The notes under the pieces are model-generated. The model was not told where the DNA came from, ran no database searches, and saw nothing but the letters and a program-made list of their open reading frames with translations. Positions 27,101 to 39,741 of a stretch of 64,000 nt of DNA are shown piece after piece; the first letter of the stretch is position 1; each line of letters opens with the position of its first letter. The position numbers were made by a program, and so were the translations under genes. Source of the stretch: Drosophila persimilis (Eukaryota; Arthropoda; Insecta; Diptera; Drosophilidae); the NCBI RefSeq assembly GCF_003286085.1, contig NW_020825288.1:23188001-23252000 (forward strand), given 5' to 3'.

Positions 27101-28794
27101 AGAGAACGCTTTAAATCAGCTGTTCCCAATATTATAATAAAGCTGGGAGTAAAACGGAGCTTGGATGGGTTCTGGTTCTGTCGAAAAGCGGGCCAAGAAA
27201 ATGCTGACTACAAATTGCAGTTGCCAGCCGAACCAAGAAGAAATTGCCTCATGATTACGTCGACTGTCCGTTGTATCCGTCTGTACTGTCCGCTTGTCCG
27301 CCTGTCCGCTTGGTCGCTGTCGGTCTTGGTCCGTCACGTCCATGTCGTCTGGCTGTCTCTTTGGGTCTCTGAGGAAATACAAAAGTTTCCAAATTTCTGC
27401 GCTATAAGCACGTGCCTGCTCGTGCCCGACTATTGCTCGAATGCTTTGCCAAAAATTCAGTCTTTTCCGTCAGCCAAAGTCAGAGAGTCGGGCATTCAGG
27501 CAGTCAGTCAGTCGGTTGGACTGTCTTTTCCCCCTTTCGAAATTCACTTCATGTTAATTCTCTTTCCTTTGATTTTGCGTTTGCATTTTGGCCTGCCACT
27601 CGGGGTTTAATGTAATTCTTAAGCAGTTGCCTTTTCCTTCGCTGTGCGCTCTGTGCGCCCGCTCGAAATGCCTGCGAAATGGGGTTAACCTGCCTGAATG
27701 CTGAATGCCAAATGGTAGATGCTAGATGGTAGATGGTAAATGGCAGGCACTGTACGAGTACGCGCATCCGAGTGCCATGAGGCATAGCCACCGAAATGGG
27801 TCACCTCGAGGCAAGCATTTTTCGGCGGTGCCTTCGTATTAGAATATATAAGACAGCACTCGAGATGCAGATGAAGAAACCCAGAGAATAAAGTACCATA
27901 TAGAGGGTACTACAGTTTTTAATTAACCAAAGACACAGCTGTGTAGGATGTCCATACTCTCTTATGAGGGCCTTCCCTAATGGCGTTCAATCATCATTCT
28001 CCATAAGTAAAGGCTCATTACCATTAGACTTCCTCTGCAGTAAGCAAGGCTCGCCCATCCTCACAGTCCCTCCCCCAGGGTCCACTCCTTTCCACTCATT
28101 AGGAGCGCATCCCGAAAACTCATAAGCTCCCGCCTGATTGATAAGCAGTTAATAATAATAAGTGAGCCTCGACTAAAGAACGGAAGCAGGGAGCAGGGAG
28201 CAGTGCAGGGTGTAACTGGGTTCATAAATGCACCGACTGGCCATACATATAATTTGACACACACACACATGAACATGGACACGGACACGGGGCACATGGC
28301 ACGCAAGGTAGGGCCCCGGCCCCGTCCCCGTCCCGGTCTCGGGAACCAGACAAAGTCCAAAAACTCTGCAAGCCATCAATGTAATTACGGACATGGCACG
28401 CAGTCAGCGAGTAAGCCATGGCCCCATACCATTCCCCCTGTCCCTGCGCTGTCGCTGCCTGCCCATCGCTCCAACGATAATGACTACACCTCAAATTGCA
28501 TAGTGGAAAAAAAGAAATACATAGTAGACTCGAAGAGCGCCTAAGGTTTCCAGGCGAGAGATCAAAACGAAACAAGGAAACGATGACGTTCCGAAAAAAC
28601 AATAACCCCAAATGGAATAAAAGGAAAATGAAAATCAGACAAACAACCGAATTAACAAAAAGCAAAAAAAAAATATAACCACCAAAGAGCGTGGAAGCGA
28701 GGGGAAGACAGGAGAGGGACATAATGCGAGTTTAAGTGCATGAAATTACAAAAACTGGCTGAAGTTTTTCGGAAGGGTTCCTCGAGAGTCGGAA

Positions 28795-28834
28795 CGGGGA
28801 CTGGTTCTGGGACTGGGACTGGGACTGGGACTGG
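28795..28834. repeat. (GGGACT)n hexanucleotide microsatellite
   Basis: About five tandem copies, the same unit as the array at 8003-8050. Confidence 0.9.
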
Positions 28835-29107
28835 CCTGGTGCCCTGATTGCCGTGGGCTTGCACCCTTTTTCCTTCCTCCTATCTCCTGCTGCCACTCCT
28901 CTGCGGCTACTGACAACTAATTTCGTACCTCGTGTTAGTTAGTTGTTCGAGGAAGGGGCGAGGGCAGGGGACGAGGCGGACATAGAAAGGTTGCATTTAA
29001 ATAATTGCGGAAGTTCGTTCGTTTGAGGCTGACATTTGAAATGCAGAATGTATGCACAGATGTGTTTGATTGGGTTGCTGTTGCTGTTGCTGCCTGGGGG
29101 TGGGTGT

Positions 29108-29130
29108 GGGGGGGGGGGGGAGGGGCTGGG
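29108..29130. repeat. Poly-G tract with flanking G-runs
   Basis: A run of about 13 G followed by further G-runs (AGGGG, TGGGG). It is G-quadruplex-capable on the plus strand and likely to be error-prone in assembly. Confidence 0.85.
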
Positions 29131-32108
29131 GTTCAATGTTGGTCGTTTGCTTATCTTGTAATTGTTGATTTAGTGTGCGTGTATGCGAGTGTGTGTGCTG
29201 TGTGTGTACTCAATTTATATTTTTGTTCATTTCAGGTTCGATGGCAGTGCTGCGCTGCATCGGGTATGGGTGGGGTAGGGATAGGGATAGGGGCAGGGGT
29301 AGGGGTAGGCGGTAGGCGGTATGTTTGCCCGCCTGGTTCATTGTTCGATCGTGGTCGCGGTCGTGGTTCGTCGGCGTTCCCGGCGCGTGACAAATGACTT
29401 TGACGTTGCATTCGCATATTATCGTTAATACACTGCGTCCCACACGTACTCGTACACCCCATGTACTTTGTACTTCTACAGTGTTCTGATCATTTTATTT
29501 TGCAAGTGTTTTTGGTTTCTTTCTAGTTTCTCTTTAGAAAATATGCCTTAGAAAATCCCCGTATACATCAAATATTTACGCCTGGCGTACGAATACAAGT
29601 TGAACCCAGTGTCTGTCTCTAGATCTGACTCGGGATCTGCTTGTCACTGCGGGTCTGGGCCTCTGCAGCGTCCTACGTAGCCATCAATCCAAACAGGCAA
29701 ACAGTCAATCCCCTTCCGAATCAACAACAAATTGAACTGCCGCTGTTTGTACAAAATATCGTATCTACATACTCGTACTCGCAGATACATCTATCTTGTG
29801 TGGTTGTTGCACGGCACACTACCACCATAATTGACAGTTGTGTCGGCATTTATTTATTTTTATTTATTTTCTAGACAAAATACCAACAGACAGACACACA
29901 CATAAATATTGAACCTGGCAGTGCGGTGCACTGAACCGGTCGCTAAATTTGGGCCCAGCTTTTTACTGGGTTCAATGTAACCCCACGGGGCTTCCACCTA
30001 ATGTAGGCGCACCCCTCTAGTCAGAGTCGCGGTCGTGCCGGATGGAGCGTGTGTTGGCAGAGAGATAGAGGAGGATGGGGTGCAGAGTTCGGGGCATTAT
30101 CAAGGATTGATAGTGTACCCTGAACCTGAATAGTCCGGAAAGCAGATACAGACAGATACAAATGTTGTGTCAGTTGCACTGATTGCGCATTGGAGAGTCT
30201 TCAAAGGAGAGCTGAGCGGTGCATATGAGCCCTATGAACCCTGACATGGGTTTGGCGTAGTTGAAAGCAACTTAAGTGCCATTGCAGGGACACTTCTAGT
30301 ATAGTGCGATTCAGAACTATGTGGAATTTGGATCGAATTTGGGAAAAAGTATGCTCCAGCATAAATATTCTACTTTGAAGATCTCACAGGGAAATAACCT
30401 CATATTTCACCTCATTCGCGGACTCAATGCCTGATAGTTATAGATGACACTGTTCTCCACTCTACTTGTCTCCCTCTCCACTCTCCCATCTCGCTGACAG
30501 GCTCTCTCTTGGGGACAACAGCGGACACCAAACGTCAATTTGGCGTTTCTGTCAGAGCAAACTGTCGCATCCGCTGCGGGGGAGGGGTAGGGGAAGAGTG
30601 ACGGTTAGAGGTGGAAACTAACTAACTAAAGTGTCATACGCGCTTGATGCCAGACTAATATCTGCGAGGAGAGGCGAGGCGAGCCGAACCGAACCGAACT
30701 GAACCGAACCGCCGCGTCAGCTGCATTTGACACTTGTGCGTGGTACAAGTATTTACGATATGCCTCGGCAACTCGACCGATTTCTAGCGATTCCCTGCGA
30801 TTTCTTTGTTTATAATTTCAATGGATAGAATGGTGGTGTTCCTGCCCTTGGCAATCTGTCGACCACCCTGTCCGTCTGTCCGTCTATCTGTCTGTCTGTC
30901 CGTCCTGACTTTCTGCCTGAGTTTCTTCCTGTCTCTTGCCTGTCCCTTGCCAGTCCCTGTCCTGGCACTGTCTGTCTGCTTTCTGGGACTGGTTCTGTTT
31001 CTGGGTCCTGTCTCTTTTATGTGCTTCCTCGTTATTTTGGTTGACAATCAAATTCTAACGAAATTGGATTCCCTTGTTCTTGGGCACGCTCTGTCGGGCC
31101 CTGACCTCCTCACCCTCGTCCTCTTCTAAAATATTAAAAAATGGCAAATGGAAAATGAAAAAAAATCAAGTAAATTGCCTGCAATTTCAATTGTTTTTCC
31201 TCTTTGTCCAACAACATGTGTGCTGGCAGATATTTATTTTTTTATTTCCGATTTGAACCCAGCATTTTTAATGCGAAAATCATTTCACAAATTGTTTGCC
31301 AGCGATATTTATTTTTCAAAAACAAAATGTAGTTACCGCTGTGCCCCGGGGACAATACATATAGTACTATATGGAGAAGCACCCGTCTCCGTTCTATTAT
31401 TTCAGCTGTCAGACATTTCGACACTTGAAATTGAGCGCGTGTGATATTTTCATTTCGAGGCAGGGAAAGGGTCGCGCTGTAGACGAGTTTGTGGGAGATA
31501 TGTGGATATGCCAAGCCTCCAGCAAAAAAAAAAGGGAATATAAAAAGGGAGCGCAAGAAATTTGCACAACAGGAAGCTGTAATTGGCCCTGGAGCGCTTA
31601 AGTAAACAGCGCCAAAGCCAAAGCCAGAGCCAACCCAGATCCAGACCCAGACAGGGAAGAAATATTGGAACAACAGCAGCTGTTGGCTGATAAGGTCGCA
31701 CCCAGAGCCAGGACTGGGCTCCTTACACAATGCCAACTGATTGCCGTCTTGCGTGTTCATTCGGGGTTTCCTTTCCTGCCAGCCAGCAAGGGTGAGGCTT
31801 ATTAATTATGACGGACCATGAATTGATAATGGACGAAGTCCCAACAGGGCCAGCAACGGGAGGCGTGCACCGACCCTCACATGAACAACATCAGTGGCAG
31901 GCCATATGCACTTGATTGGTTTAGCTATAGATAGATGGCCTAATGGAAACTACGTATCAAGCATTTTTATTATAAAAGTATAAAAGTTCTCTCAAACAAA
32001 AACGAGGACTAAAAGGAAATGGTTTGAAATTGAAAAATAAAATTGGAATATACTGATTGAAACCAGATTAGATGTTATCATATATATAACTAGTAGCTGA
32101 CCTGTCAA

Positions 32109-32400
32109 GCCATTTGCCGCAGTATTGTGAACTATTTCCGTTGCTCCGAACGATGTTATTGGGAAGCATGAATTGAATGTGCGAATGGACTTCAGGAACA
32201 GGTTTGAGTCTGGATCCGTGCCAATGAGCAAGCCATTCAATGGTTCTAGCGGTGTCTCAATTATAGGTAGCTGCACTTTCCTGATGAGTCATACCATCTG
32301 ACTCATGTTTGAATTTGACCCAATGACAATGTGGACATTCTTTGCCCATAGCAACAATCAGCAATTTCGGATGAGCGGAATGCGAGATAAAGAGACGAAG
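32109..32400 (-). mobile_element. Broken Helitron Rep (Helitron_like_N) coding fragment
   Basis: The minus strand encodes two adjoining pieces in different frames that together resemble the N-terminal part of animal Helitron Rep/helicase proteins. The upstream piece (about 32,400 down to 32,290) contains a C-x2-C zinc-finger-like motif, CPHCHWVKFKHES. After a frameshift near 32,285-32,290, the second piece reads KVQLPIIETP, then FLKSIRTFNS, then TSFGATEIV, ending near 32,109. Helitron N-domains typically have CPHC..KFKxE, then a GKV-LP-P-EPL segment, then xIRxYNSxFxxTSFGA, in this order and spacing. The expected continuation (a GQ-YH-IGSL segment) is missing, so the copy is truncated as well as frameshifted. 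The family call rests on remembered motif patterns; a conserved-domain search would settle it. It is non-functional. Confidence 0.68.
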
Positions 32401-34470
32401 CGTCGTCTGCCATTTTCTCTGTGAGTGTCAATTACGTACCTACGTGCCAATTGTCCTTGTAGAATTCTTTCATCTAGTGCCTCTTTTGATTGAGATTCAC
32501 GCAATTGCGACATGCTCACGCGCACAATTTCGTTATTTTGTTGGATTCATTCTTCTATACCTTCTTCTCTACTATTTCGCATGTTTCTTGTTTTATTCGC
32601 TTGAAGGCCCAATGGCTCTACCAATGTACCAATGCTTTCCAGAGTCCAACTAAATGATGAAGCCAATATACCCGTAAAGTCAACATAAATCGATTTAATT
32701 TAAAATTAGAATTAGAGATATTTGTAATTAAGCCAATCCATCATGGTCCGTTCCGATTACTTGTCGGATAGACTATGTTTTATTTCCCGTTTTAAAGGAA
32801 ATCACGAAGCGTCGCACAGTGGGGCCTGAGATGGTGAATGGTTCCGTTCCCCCTCCGTAGGTGAGATCAGACAACAGCTGGCAATGTCCCCGTCTCTTGC
32901 TCAATCGCTTCTGGCAAGAAGGGGGACTGTGCCTGGGCAACATCAAAAGCCCGTTCGAGTGGCGGCTGCCACTTTTCAAAAGTGCGAAATTAAAACAAAA
33001 TGTTGCAAGATGCTGCGGGCTCTGGCACTGCCTCCGACTCCTCTCCGATGGGGGACTACACCTCCGACTACGAGTCCAACTCCTCCTCTGACTTCGTCTT
33101 GGGCTCTTTGATCCCGTTTGGCTGATAAGCCGAGGCGGACCGGGCTCTTCACATCATGCGTAAAACGGCGTCAAAATGCAAATGTTGCGCAGGAAACTGC
33201 CGGCCCAGGCAGCTCCTCTCCGCTCCGCTCCCCTTCGCGCCCATCTCCATCTCCATCCCCATCCCATAGTCAGGCCGCAGCGCAAATAAACATTTTGCGT
33301 TTTAATTTATGTTGCAATGTTTGTGGCTGTGCGGCTGTTTGGCCGTGTGGCAGTGTGGAGCATGGGGAGCATTTTATTGCACATTTGCTCGGGGCCCACA
33401 TTGCAAAATTTATCATCAACTGCACACTAAACGGGCAAAATGGGGGCAGCTTTCCCATCATCATCAAAAGCAGCACCAACGGAGGGGGAGCCACATAAGT
33501 TTTCCGCTCTAAAACTATGTAAAATATTTGGTTATGAAAACTCTTTTATACATATTTTTTGGGAATGGCAGAAATGTTTTTGGCGGTGTGGTTCGATGCC
33601 ACAAAATTGCTTCTTTCTATGCTTAATAATATTCTGTAGAAGAACCCTGAACGATAGAGAGTTTTCTGTGGGTAAAAGCATTGATAGATGCCATTTAAAG
33701 AATGCCCGCTATTTTGTATAAGAATAAACCATAAGAATAAGCCCTGGAAATGTCTGGCTAAATCTTTTGCAGTGGGCTATCTGCAAAATCTGATCCCAAT
33801 GCAGGTCCACAAGTTCTTGTAGTACGGTCGTCGCCACCCGCAGGTTAGTTGTGCAGAACCTCCTGAACAACGGTCTCATTTAAAATTGAAATGTGAAAAT
33901 AATGCAAATTAATGTTAAGGCAACATTTTGTTATGGCATCGCCGATAAACAACGGCAGTGGAGTGCAGCAGCCTGTTTGGACAGTTGCTGGAAGAGAGGC
34001 GGCAGTCATCGTCGTCGGGCTGACGGACACACCTTGCGCCATATAGGGATACACCTCTCGGAGATCCTATGGCAGGGAAAGCGGTTCGTGCATTTGGTTG
34101 TGAATGTGGACGTGGGCCTGGGACAAGGACAACAGCATGTACATGTTAATTACTTGTGAAAATATGCAACAGACAGCAACGGCAACGGCAACAACATCAA
34201 GAGCACGAGCAAGAGGCAGAGTCGGCAGTTGCCATGAGGTAGACTTTTTTCACACCAACCGAAACCGGCATGGGAGGGACTGGCACTGGGACCTCTGATC
34301 GTACTGGCCTTTTGTTGCAGCTCTGCTCGTGTGCCCTTCAAAGCAAACTGGCTGGACGGACTGCCTGAATTGGCAGTTTCTGAAGGCAGGGCTCTCTCTA
34401 CCGGGTCTCTCCCGGCTTGCTTCCGTTTCTATTTCGGTTACGGGTCGGGTTGGACCTGCCTGGGGCTGGC

Positions 34471-34495
34471 GTGTGTGTGTGTGTGTGTGTGTGTG
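34471..34495. repeat. (GT)n microsatellite
   Basis: Twelve uninterrupted GT units. Confidence 0.95.
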
Positions 34496-34985
34496 CGGGC
34501 ATACTAATTACAGCAGCCCCGAACCCATGCCCGACGTGCCGTACCGCCTTACTGCCGGGTGGATGTGGATGTGGTTGTGGATCTTTAATCGCTTCCCCCA
34601 GAACCCAACCTTTTGGCGGCGCTCATTAAGCGAAGGCAGCCGCACAGAAAAACCAGAACAGAACCGAACAGAACAGAAAACAACTTCAAATCACACGTTG
34701 TACACATTTGTTGTTATTTTTTATTACATTTCGGGACTGCTGCTGCTGCTGCCGTTCGTGCGAGTATCTTTCGGCCAGGCCTAATTGCTTTTTATGACAG
34801 TCGAGTGAATATGATAAATCTTTCGCCCGGCCCCGACATTATTTCGACATTTGTTTGGCTAGCAACATTCTTGGCAATTAAATTTATGTTTGTATTTCTC
34901 CCGCTTCCTTCGCACCACAAAATACTTGACATGTGTTGCCTGATGGCACTGCCACCGCCACAGCCACTCCTCCAACTATGCATTG

Positions 34986-35008
34986 TACATACATACATAC
35001 ATACATCC
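34986..35008. repeat. (ACAT)n microsatellite
   Basis: Five to six tandem ACAT units; the same unit recurs at 50,441-50,464. Confidence 0.9.
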
Positions 35009-35569
35009 ATCAGGGCATCCGTCCAACCATCCCCCACTTTAGACTCTTAATGAGAGGCCAAAAAGTGTCAGCTGTGCAAGTGCCTGACATTTATTTGCAA
35101 TTGGCTTGAGGTTTGGACTTGGGATTGAGACTCAGACTGTGACTGGAACTGCGACTGCGACACTCCAATTCCAAGTGGGTCACATGGGAAGCGAAGCCCT
35201 TCAACGGCTTAATTTTTGTCGAGGGTAACTTCTGCGGGTGTTGCGGCCAATCAAAGTGTCCCACTTCAATTGGATTGAATGCTGAACAGATTGGGGCAAG
35301 TGTCAGGTCCGTCATCAGTTTCGGAAAGGCGCGGTCTGAGGAATGCATAATTTAATTGAATACTTTGTGGGTAGCCCATTGATTTAACCCGTCGTATTTT
35401 TGACAGAGTTTTCTGCCTAAAAAGTGAGTTTCGCCCAAAATAAATACAGCTCGGGGATTACATAAATCACACATCACATTAATCTGAAAACAATTTCTCT
35501 TTCAGCGTGTTGCATACATACACTCTTGAGGACTGGCCAAATTAGCATACACGAAGGAGAGCTGTGAAA

Positions 35570-38049
35570 ATGTTTCGACACATAATAAACTTGACAAACA
35601 AATATAAAGTCCTCAGGGGCATGATATCGTATGGGACGCTTTGGCCCTGCGGCTGTCTTATCGAGCAGACGCTGATCGAGAAAAAGACATTCCGAACGTA
35701 CGACTGGATGAAGTGTGTCAGGTGGGTCAGTGGTATCTGGTGGCCTGGTCCCAGTCCACCGCTAATTGGCTTTCTTGCTGCTTGTTGCAGGTTCAGCTTA
35801 TTCGGCTTCTTCTTTATGGGCCCCACAATATATGTGTGGATCCGATTGGCTGGGGTTATGTGGCCACGCACGGATATTAAGTCATCGCTGTGCAAGGCGA
35901 TCACCGAGCAGACCGCCTACGATCCGATGGCCATCAGCTCGTTTCTCTTCTTCATGACGCTGATGGAGGGCAACTCATATGCCCAGGCCAGGCAGGAGGT
36001 AGGTATCTGGCTACGAGTAATGATCATCCTCCCACATCGAGCGATCTGTCTTCAATTCTATTCGTTTTGCTTTGCTTATTACTTTGCGGCTTTGTCCAGC
36101 GTCCAATTAGTTATCGCCTCGCTAGGCTGTGGACTCGTTCTCAAGATTATTTATTTTGAAATTGGGTCTCTGGTTTCCCGCTCTCCGTTCACTCGCTCGC
36201 TCGCCGCAATTCGGTGTGTGGGTTTTGATTTCGGAAATCCATTTTCTCACGACAGATACAGACAGTCGCCGCCGTATCTGTATCTGCGGCCCAGCATCTG
36301 TGGCTGTAATGTAAGCATGCATAAATATCACCTGTCTGGCTGTCTGTCGCTGGCTCTCTCTCTCTCTCTGTCTCTCTGTCTCTCTGTCTCTCCAGCGTGT
36401 GTCTGCCACCATCTCGGTTTCCATCTGCATCTCCATCTCAGAGTCTGGGCCTGTCTCTGTCTCTGTCTCCGTTCCGAGTTGTCAACATTGATTTGTTGGC
36501 TTTGCGGCCATACTTTGAGATACTCGCACTCGCCTGCCCCCAAGTCTGTCCGAGTCCCCATCGTCCCAGTCGCCTTGCAACTGTCTGTCCGTCCGCCTGT
36601 CTGTCCGTCTGACTTCTATATCATTAGAAACCATTTATCTTGATAAATGTAAATGTTTTACCATATATTTATGTCAAACGTGCGTTGTCTCATTTGCTTT
36701 GCATGCGTTGCCCCTAAAGATCTATGGGCCGGGCTTCCTGGGGTGATTGGCTCTGGTCCGGGTCCGCGAAAGAGTTATGTGAGAGGCCAATGAAGATGTC
36801 TGCGGGTCCGGGCCGCTTGATCTTCCACTGAAAGTTCTTCAGAGGAAATAGTGCCACAGAAGATGCCACTAAATAATCGTACACATCGTACACCACAGAC
36901 TTTCGTCCCAGTGTAAAATTCCAACCGGGTCTAATCTAATATTTAAACATTTGTTGAAATGCAAGCTTAAATTGAATCAAAAATTTTAATTTACCCAAAA
37001 TGATTGACAATTTATGCAAAATTTTAAATGAAATACAATTGAAATCCATTACTTGCGTGCAATTTGCAAAGAGCTCAAATTCAACTGCTTTTTGAATGGA
37101 TAACCAATCGAAACCAGATTCCTTTCATGGCTACAGAATAGCCAGGGTCCAATTCAATCACTTGAAATGCTAAAAATCAGGTTACATTTACCCCAGATTT
37201 ATTGGCCTGGCTTGCCCATACTCTACCTCTACTCGAATAATTTTAAAATAAATGATTTCCATGCGAAATATTGCATTTGAATGGATAATTGTGCAGACAC
37301 AAAGGTTGGATGTTTTATAATTAATTAGCAGACCAGACCCCCGACAACTACTGCGATGCTGACTTTTAACTCCGCTCCTCTCCGCTCCGTGTCCCCTGTC
37401 CCGAATCCAGAATCCCCTAGCCATGGATATCATTTACAAATTTACACACAATTACGGGCCTGTGGCGGTGGCGATGGCGATGGCGTAGAGTAAAATGTTG
37501 GCAAAAAGGGAAAATTTTCCATGCCGTCAATGCCTTTTAATTAACAGCATTAACAAAAATGCCACGCCCTGGTCTAGGGCCCCTGCCCCCTCCTGGCCTA
37601 TGCGTGAAAGTGGAATAAAACCAGAAAACATTTTCACAGAGAGGAAGCCGCAATAAATAAAATTTTAAAGGTCTCCTAGAAATGCTCGCCCGACACTTAA
37701 TTACAATTTTCCGCGCTGGCATTTTCCAGCCAACCAGCCCCAACTCCAGCCCCAACCCCGACCACTTCACACATTATGTCATTGCTCTCACTCTCCCCGC
37801 GGACTACTTCTTCTCGTTTGTCCCCAGGTTAGCGATAAATTCCTGGACGCCTATAAGGTGGGCGTTATTTATTGGCCCTGCGTGCAGACGGTGAACTTTG
37901 CCTTTGTCCCGGCCCGGAACCAGGTCGTGTTCACCTCGTTCTTCAGCATGTGCTGGACCACGTTCCTGGCCTACGTCAAGTTCCTGCATCTGCATCCCAC
38001 CGTCGACGTGGACCACCATGCCGTGGACATACACTTCCTGGAGATGTGA
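35570..38049 (+). CDS. Mpv17/PMP22-family membrane protein
   Basis: Three coding exons: 35,570-35,721, 35,791-35,998 and 37,828-38,049, encoding 193 aa, the usual size for this family. All junctions are GT/AG and keep frame (phases 2 and 0); intron 1 is 69 nt, intron 2 is 1829 nt. Mpv17/PMP22 proteins are small polytopic proteins of the mitochondrial inner or peroxisomal membrane. Mpv17 is linked to mitochondrial DNA maintenance, but the transport role is unsettled. Family marks visible: a GPTIYVWI segment (residues 61-68) matching the GP-x-x-H-x-W region with Tyr in place of His; EQTAYDP (90-96); and the hallmark YWPCVQTVNFAFVP (135-148) followed by a hydrophobic helix ending LAYVKFL. A 19-residue His/Asp-containing tail follows. 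The start is the ATG at 35,570; an in-frame GTG lies two codons upstream. From memory it may correspond to D. melanogaster CG2022, unverified. Intron 1 is a multiple of three without stops, so retention would insert 23 residues. Confidence 0.93.
35999..37827 (+). other. Large second intron of the Mpv17-like gene
   Basis: Bounded by GAG|GTAGGT and CCCCAG|GTTAGC. It holds a CT/GTCTCT tract (36,354-36,393) and AT-rich sequence near 36,920-37,060. Frames inside it, such as the long read-through after exon 2, are not supported as coding. Confidence 0.85.
36354..36393. repeat. (TC)n / TCTCTG repeat
   Basis: Pyrimidine microsatellite inside intron 2 of the Mpv17-like gene. Confidence 0.9.
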
Positions 38050-38216
38050 GCAGTCCAGCCGCAGTAGAACCCAAAACACACAATCAAGTCTCCCAGCTTT
38101 TCCCAGCGATAATGTGATCAGACACGCCACGCCCACCAATACAACGCCCATAGTATAAGTTAATGACATGTCATTTCTCTTATTTTTTCCTTTTTACATT
38201 TATTTTGTTGTGCGCC

Positions 38217-38222
38217 ATTAAA
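38217..38222 (+). terminator. Possible polyadenylation signal (ATTAAA) of the Mpv17-like gene
   Basis: ATTAAA lies 168 nt past the stop codon at the start of an A-run. An AATAAA further on (38,583-38,588) is an alternative that would give a 3' UTR of about 550 nt. Confidence 0.4.
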
Positions 38223-39087
38223 AAAAAAGTATAAATATGTGTATAAAACAGCCATTAACTGCGCCTGATAAATGAGTTGTGATAAGTTCGAGGTTTTTTC
38301 TACGTCAAATTGAATTGTTCCAACGCGGCGCTGATTGCAGTTTCTGTTTTATTTTTTGTAGTTTATTTTATTTACCAACTCGCATTAAAGTTGATAATTA
38401 ACGATGGCCTGTGTGTTCTGTGTTAGAAACATGCTGCGGTTCTACATGTGGTCTCAGGGGCAATGAAAATAACGATGGGCGGATAACTCTCAATGGCCAT
38501 GGCGTATCCTCCTATGGACTCCGTAGTTCATAAAATATGTACAAATGTACATAGCAGATGGCAACCTAAATGAATTCTTTTGAATAAAGCAATCACTACA
38601 AAAGAAAGCAAATCGAAGCTGTTGCAGTGGGAGAGTTATATTAAAATAAATAACTAAAATATATACTTAATTCAGAGTGAAACGACTGGTTGCATAAATT
38701 TGCCTACTATTGACCCGCATCAGCATTTATCAAAATTAATATTTATTTGTTGTTCGCTTTTTTTGGCGGGGATCTGGGTTCCATTAAAATGCATACGTAA
38801 CATCTATGCATATTATACACATAGTAAATATATATGTATTGTATGTATATCTGTGTGGATTTGTGGGTTCGTTGATGTGAAACTGTGGCCTGTGGCCAGG
38901 GGCGTGGGGCCAGGGGGCAGGGACGAGGGACGTGGAACGACTACGAGTACCTAAGTGGTCGTGCTGAATGCGAGAGCTGAATGCATAAATAATGCCGATT
39001 TAGATTATTCTGAAACAGAAACATCATCTGGCAACGGTCTGGTCTCTGGTCTCTGGTCTGCATTTGGATTTGGATAAAAATGCGGCT

Positions 39088-39114
39088 GAACAGAACAGAA
39101 CAGAACAGAACAGA
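39088..39114. repeat. (GAACA)n pentanucleotide repeat
   Basis: Five perfect tandem GAACA units. Confidence 0.92.
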
Positions 39115-39710
39115 GTGGTGGCGCTGCTGATGACGAGGCCATAATCAGCCAAATTAATATGGAAATTTATGCTGAGAGAAAAACGAAACCGCAAAAGTAA
39201 ACGCAGAACGCAAACCTCAACGTAAACCCAGCCAAAACCCTAACGCATGTGGGTTCTGTTATCAGGGAAGGAAAACGTGGCGCACTTCCTGGTCGGTGGG
39301 CCCCCCTCTCCCTCTCTCTCTACAGTACATCGTCAAGCTGTGAAAAAACAATTGGAACAAAAGTTTCATTAAATTTAGCACAGCCCTCGGCTGGCAGGCC
39401 AATTTCCTATCCGCCCAGCGCCCATTTCTCAGTGTCTTACACTCGGATCTGCCTTCTGGAGCTGCCTGCGCCCTGCCGGCTCGGCATCGGCGCGCCATCG
39501 TTATAGCTGCTTTATAGCGCATTAATTTCGAAAGTAGCGCTACGTGTGCCAAAAATCATTAGCAACGGAATTACGCTCAATGAAATGCAGTCGACGGCGC
39601 CGTCGACAGACGACGGAAAACAAAAAGGGGGAGATAATAAAGCGTGGCCGGGACCGGAGACCGGCCGGGTTCGGGGTTCGGGCCGATGCCGGAACAGGGA
39701 ATCGGGTGAG

Positions 39711-39741
39711 GTATGGGTATGGGTATGGGTTAGGGTAAGGG
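39711..39741. repeat. (GGTATG)n grading into GGGTTAGGGTAAGGGG
   Basis: Three to four GGTATG units followed by GGTTAGGG-like sequence. It is interstitial and probably chance similarity to canonical telomere repeats, which Drosophila lacks. Confidence 0.8.

Larger units (their letters stand above)
24001..31980. other. Non-coding DNA, no gene seen
   Basis: Microsatellite-rich spacer with pyrimidine-rich CTGTC/CCGTC tracts (30,870-30,980) and a G-run near 29,108. The longest chance frame in the window (274 codons, 26,786-27,610) lies here. I reject it because it crosses ACATA-type and GAACA-type simple repeats and has no domain. Confidence 0.55.
32401..35569. other. Spacer upstream of the Mpv17-like gene, no gene seen
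   Basis: GC-richer than the preceding kilobases, with CTC/CAT-rich tracts at 33,220-33,270 and (GT)n and (ACAT)n arrays. No recognisable exon. The pyrimidine-rich sequence TTTCTCTTTCAG ending near 35,505 could be the acceptor of a 5' UTR intron of the downstream gene. Confidence 0.5.

Noticed and set aside
26786-27610. 274-codon open frame, plus strand
   Set aside because: It crosses ACATA and GAACA-type simple repeats and CCGTCTGTCC tracts, has no domain or sensible composition, and no start context or splice support.
33118-33498. 126-codon Ser/Pro-rich frame
   Set aside because: The Ser-Pro run is a CCATCT simple repeat; no domain and no splice signals.
35999-36643. Read-through of Mpv17-like exon 2 into a 359-codon frame
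   Set aside because: The family's hallmark exon lies at 37,828 and joins exactly in frame from the donor at 35,999; the read-through is TCTCTG repeat sequence.
39711-39741. Telomere-like GGGTTAGGG motif
   Set aside because: It is the end of a GGTATG microsatellite; Drosophila telomeres are retrotransposon-based, so chance is the better explanation.
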